Assembly (NCBI RefSeq): GCF_013294065.1
Contig: NZ_JABSNM010000002.1
Coordinates: forward strand, 124,001-188,000
Source of the DNA: Sphaerotilus uruguayifluvii
Lineage (GTDB): Bacteria; Pseudomonadota; Gammaproteobacteria; Burkholderiales; Burkholderiaceae_C
Direction: 5' to 3'
Length of the DNA: 64,000 bases
Shown here: positions 61,995 to 64,000 of the stretch, piece after piece
Layout of the letters: every line of letters begins with the position of its first letter
Position numbering within the stretch: the first letter of the stretch is position 1
The notes under the pieces: generated by a model
Database searches by the model: none
What the model saw: the letters and a program-made list of their open reading frames with translations, nothing else
What the model was told of the DNA's origin: nothing
Position numbers and translations under genes: made by a program

Positions 61995-63854
61995 ATGCCC
62001 GCCTACCGTTCGAAGACCTCCACCGCCGGCCGCAACATGGCCGGAGCCCGTTCCCTGTGGCGCGCCACCGGCATGAAGGATGACGACTTCTCGAAGCCGA
62101 TCATCGCCATCGCCAACAGCTTCACCCAGTTCGTGCCGGGTCACGTCCACCTGAAGGACCTGGGCCAGCTGGTCGCCCGCGAGATCGAGGCCGCCGGCGG
62201 CGTCGCCAAGGAATTCAACACGATCGCCGTGGACGACGGCATCGCGATGGGCCACGACGGCATGCTGTACTCGCTCCCCAGCCGCGACCTGATCGCCGAC
62301 TCGGTCGAGTTCATGGTCAACGCCCACTGCGCCGACGCGCTGGTGTGCATCAGCAACTGCGACAAGATCACCCCCGGAATGCTGATGGCCGCGATGCGCC
62401 TGAACATCCCGGTCGTCTTCGTCTCGGGCGGCCCGATGGAGGCCGGCAAGGTGCGCCTGGCCGTGCCGGGCACCCAGACCGTGCAGATCAAGAAGCTGGA
62501 CCTGGTCGATGCCATGGTCATGGCCGTCGACAGCAAGGTCTCGGACGCCGATCTGGCCGAGGTCGAGCGCTCGGCCTGCCCGACCTGCGGCTCGTGCTCG
62601 GGCATGTTCACCGCCAACTCGATGAACTGCCTGACCGAGGCGCTGGGCCTCTCCTTGCCGGGCAACGGCACGGTGGTGGCCACGCACGCCGACCGCGAAC
62701 AGCTCTTCAAGCGCGCCGGTCGTCTGGCCGTCGAGCTGTGCAAGCGCTGGTACGAGCAGGACGATGCCAGCGTTCTGCCGCGCTCGATCGGCTTCAAGGC
62801 CTTCGAGAACGCGATGACGCTGGACATCGCGATGGGCGGCTCGACCAACACCATCCTGCACCTGCTGGCCATCGCCCAGGAGGCCGGCATCGACTTCACG
62901 ATGGCCGACATCGACCGCCTGTCGCGCGTCGTGCCGCAGCTGTGCAAGGTCGCGCCCAACACCAACAAGTACCACATCGAGGACGTGCACCGCGCCGGCG
63001 GCATCATGGCCATCCTGGGCGAGCTGGACCGCGCCGGCAAGCTGCACACCGACGTGCCAACCATCCACGCGCCGACGATGAAGGACGCGCTGGACCAATG
63101 GGACATCGCCCGCGCGCCGTCCGACGAGGTGAAGACCTTCTACATGGCCGGCCCGGCCGGCATCCCGACCCAGGTCGCGTTCAGCCAGGCCACCCGCTGG
63201 CCGAGCCTGGACCTGGACCGCGCCGAGGGCTGCATCCGCTCGAACGAGCACGCCTTCAGCAAGGAAGGCGGCCTGGCGGTGCTGCGCGGCAACATCGCCC
63301 TGGACGGCTGCGTGGTCAAGACCGCGGGCGTGGACGAGTCCATCCTGGTGTTCGAGGGCTCGGCCTACGTGACCGAATCGCAGGACGAGGCGGTGGCCGA
63401 CATCCTGGCCGACAAGGTCAAGGCCGGCGACGTGGTGATCGTGCGCTACGAAGGCCCGAAGGGCGGCCCGGGCATGCAGGAGATGCTCTACCCCACCAGC
63501 TACATCAAGTCCAAGGGTCTGGGCAAGGCCTGCGCGCTGCTGACCGACGGCCGCTTCTCGGGCGGCACCTCGGGCCTGTCCATCGGCCACTGCTCGCCGG
63601 AAGCCGCGGCCGGCGGCGCAATCGGCCTGGTGAAGAACGGCGACCGCATCCGCATCGACATCCCGAACCGCTCGATCAATGTGCTGGTGAGCGACGAAGA
63701 GCTGGCCGCTCGCCGCGCCGAGCAGGACGCCAAGGGCTGGAAGCCGGCCCAGGCGCGTCCGCGCCAGGTCTCGGCCGCGCTGAAGGCCTACGCGCTGCTG
63801 GCCACCAGCGCCGACAAGGGCGCGGTGCGCGACCTGTCGAAGCTGGAAGGCTGA
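61995..63854 (+). CDS. ilvD: Dihydroxy-acid dehydratase
   Basis: A 619-residue IlvD that dehydrates 2,3-dihydroxy acids to 2-oxo acids in valine, leucine and isoleucine synthesis. Cluster and active-site cysteines are Cys122 ([11 protein letters not shown]) and Cys195/198/201 ([18 protein letters not shown]); the block [17 protein letters not shown] is that of the E. coli-type [4Fe-4S] enzyme. It begins [20 protein letters not shown] and appears to stand alone, followed by a hairpin. Confidence 0.97.
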   Translation: MPAYRSKTSTAGRNMAGARSLWRATGMKDDDFSKPIIAIANSFTQFVPGHVHLKDLGQLVAREIEAAGGVAKEFNTIAVDDGIAMGHDGMLYSLPSRDLIADSVEFMVNAHCADALVCISNCDKITPGMLMAAMRLNIPVVFVSGGPMEAGKVRLAVPGTQTVQIKKLDLVDAMVMAVDSKVSDADLAEVERSACPTCGSCSGMFTANSMNCLTEALGLSLPGNGTVVATHADREQLFKRAGRLAVELCKRWYEQDDASVLPRSIGFKAFENAMTLDIAMGGSTNTILHLLAIAQEAGIDFTMADIDRLSRVVPQLCKVAPNTNKYHIEDVHRAGGIMAILGELDRAGKLHTDVPTIHAPTMKDALDQWDIARAPSDEVKTFYMAGPAGIPTQVAFSQATRWPSLDLDRAEGCIRSNEHAFSKEGGLAVLRGNIALDGCVVKTAGVDESILVFEGSAYVTESQDEAVADILADKVKAGDVVIVRYEGPKGGPGMQEMLYPTSYIKSKGLGKACALLTDGRFSGGTSGLSIGHCSPEAAAGGAIGLVKNGDRIRIDIPNRSINVLVSDEELAARRAEQDAKGWKPAQARPRQVSAALKAYALLATSADKGAVRDLSKLEG

Positions 63855-63883
63855 GGCTCAGCGCGGTCAGTCTTCCCGCCGGT

Positions 63884-63904
63884 GCCCGGGCAATCTGCCC
63901 GGGC
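63884..63904 (+). terminator. Hairpin after ilvD
   Basis: GCCCGGGCA (63884-63892) and TGCCCGGGC (63896-63904) form a perfect 9-bp stem with a 3-nt loop, 30 nt after the ilvD stop. No U-tract follows, so it is either a weak or Rho-assisted terminator or an mRNA end-protecting stem. Confidence 0.5.
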
Positions 63905-63965
63905 GCGCGCACGGGTCGCACGCCTAGGATCGACCTCGTCCACATTCCACGACGAGGAGACCTCC

Positions 63966-64000
63966 ATGAGCCCTGCTCTTTCCCTTGCCCGCTCGGCCCG
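63966..64000 (+). CDS. Start of a gene cut by the window edge
   Basis: An ATG at 63966 follows a good ribosome binding site (ACGAGGAGACCTCC) and opens a frame reading MSPALSLARSAR to the edge. Too little is present to identify it. Confidence 0.5.
   Translation, partial: MSPALSLARSA

Noticed and set aside
59288-61996. 902-codon minus-strand open frame opposite the GGDEF-EAL gene
   Set aside because: Composition (Gln, Arg, His, Ala) is that of an antisense shadow; the plus strand has all GGDEF/EAL motifs.

Overview
The window is very GC-rich, densely packed bacterial chromosome. A protocatechuate 4,5-cleavage (lig/pmd type) pathway with TRAP and Bug-type transport components, a monomeric NADP isocitrate dehydrogenase, an early-cobalt-insertion cobalamin operon under a B12 riboswitch, and a large chemosensory cluster together suggest a betaproteobacterium of the order Burkholderiales. 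The Leptothrix/Rubrivivax-like (Sphaerotilaceae) branch is plausible, but that is inference from gene content. No tRNA, rRNA, CRISPR array or insertion sequence was seen.

Layout. (1) 66-7990: an orphan LigB-type extradiol dioxygenase, a TetR regulator, a DctQ-DctM-DctP TRAP transporter, a shikimate/quinate dehydrogenase-like enzyme, an HPPD-like protein, a TIM-barrel protein (the last two look like the halves of a QuiC1-type dehydroshikimate dehydratase, split and reversed) and type II dehydroquinase. Together they form a quinate/shikimate-to-protocatechuate module. (2) 8094-13190 (minus): ligK, a Bug transport protein, ligI, ligA, ligB and ligC. A second unit at 20289-22100 (minus) holds a ModA-like protein and ligJ. 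Both units start at promoters that share the same conserved element with identical spacing, which implies one unseen activator. (3) 13526-17235: monomeric isocitrate dehydrogenase and a FAD oxidoreductase. (4) 17254-20238: an accessory cassette of a DUF262 protein overlapping a HipA-family kinase, bordered by a fragment of an acyl-CoA dehydrogenase gene. (5) 22221-24629: an M16 peptidase, an FMN reductase and a cysteine-cluster protein. (6) 24694-36052 (minus): riboswitch, cobB, a CbiM-like permease, cobM, cbiX, cobH, cbiD, cbiET, cobI, cbiG, a cobE-bluB fusion, cobJ and a [2Fe-2S] ferredoxin. (7) 36261-47803 (plus): a chemosensory array with a soluble two-tip receptor, a triple-CheW protein, CheB, a HEAT protein, CheR, three CheY-like proteins, CheA, a STAS-like small protein and a receptor with a CheZ-like segment. 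(8) 47816-57464: an inositol-type ABC transporter diverging from iolC-D-E-B. (9) 57476-63854: a membrane chemoreceptor, a GGDEF-EAL protein and ilvD. A further gene starts at the right edge.

How it fits together: regions 1 and 2 can take quinate/shikimate and protocatechuate to pyruvate and oxaloacetate, although the usual oxalomesaconate tautomerase is not visible. The cobalamin operon lacks a visible precorrin-6A reductase. The inositol operon lacks iolG and iolA here. The least explained items are the DUF262-HipA pair (a candidate defence or toxin-like unit with no HipB), the shared lig promoter element with its cytosolic ModA-like protein, and the unusual architecture of the chemosensory cluster.
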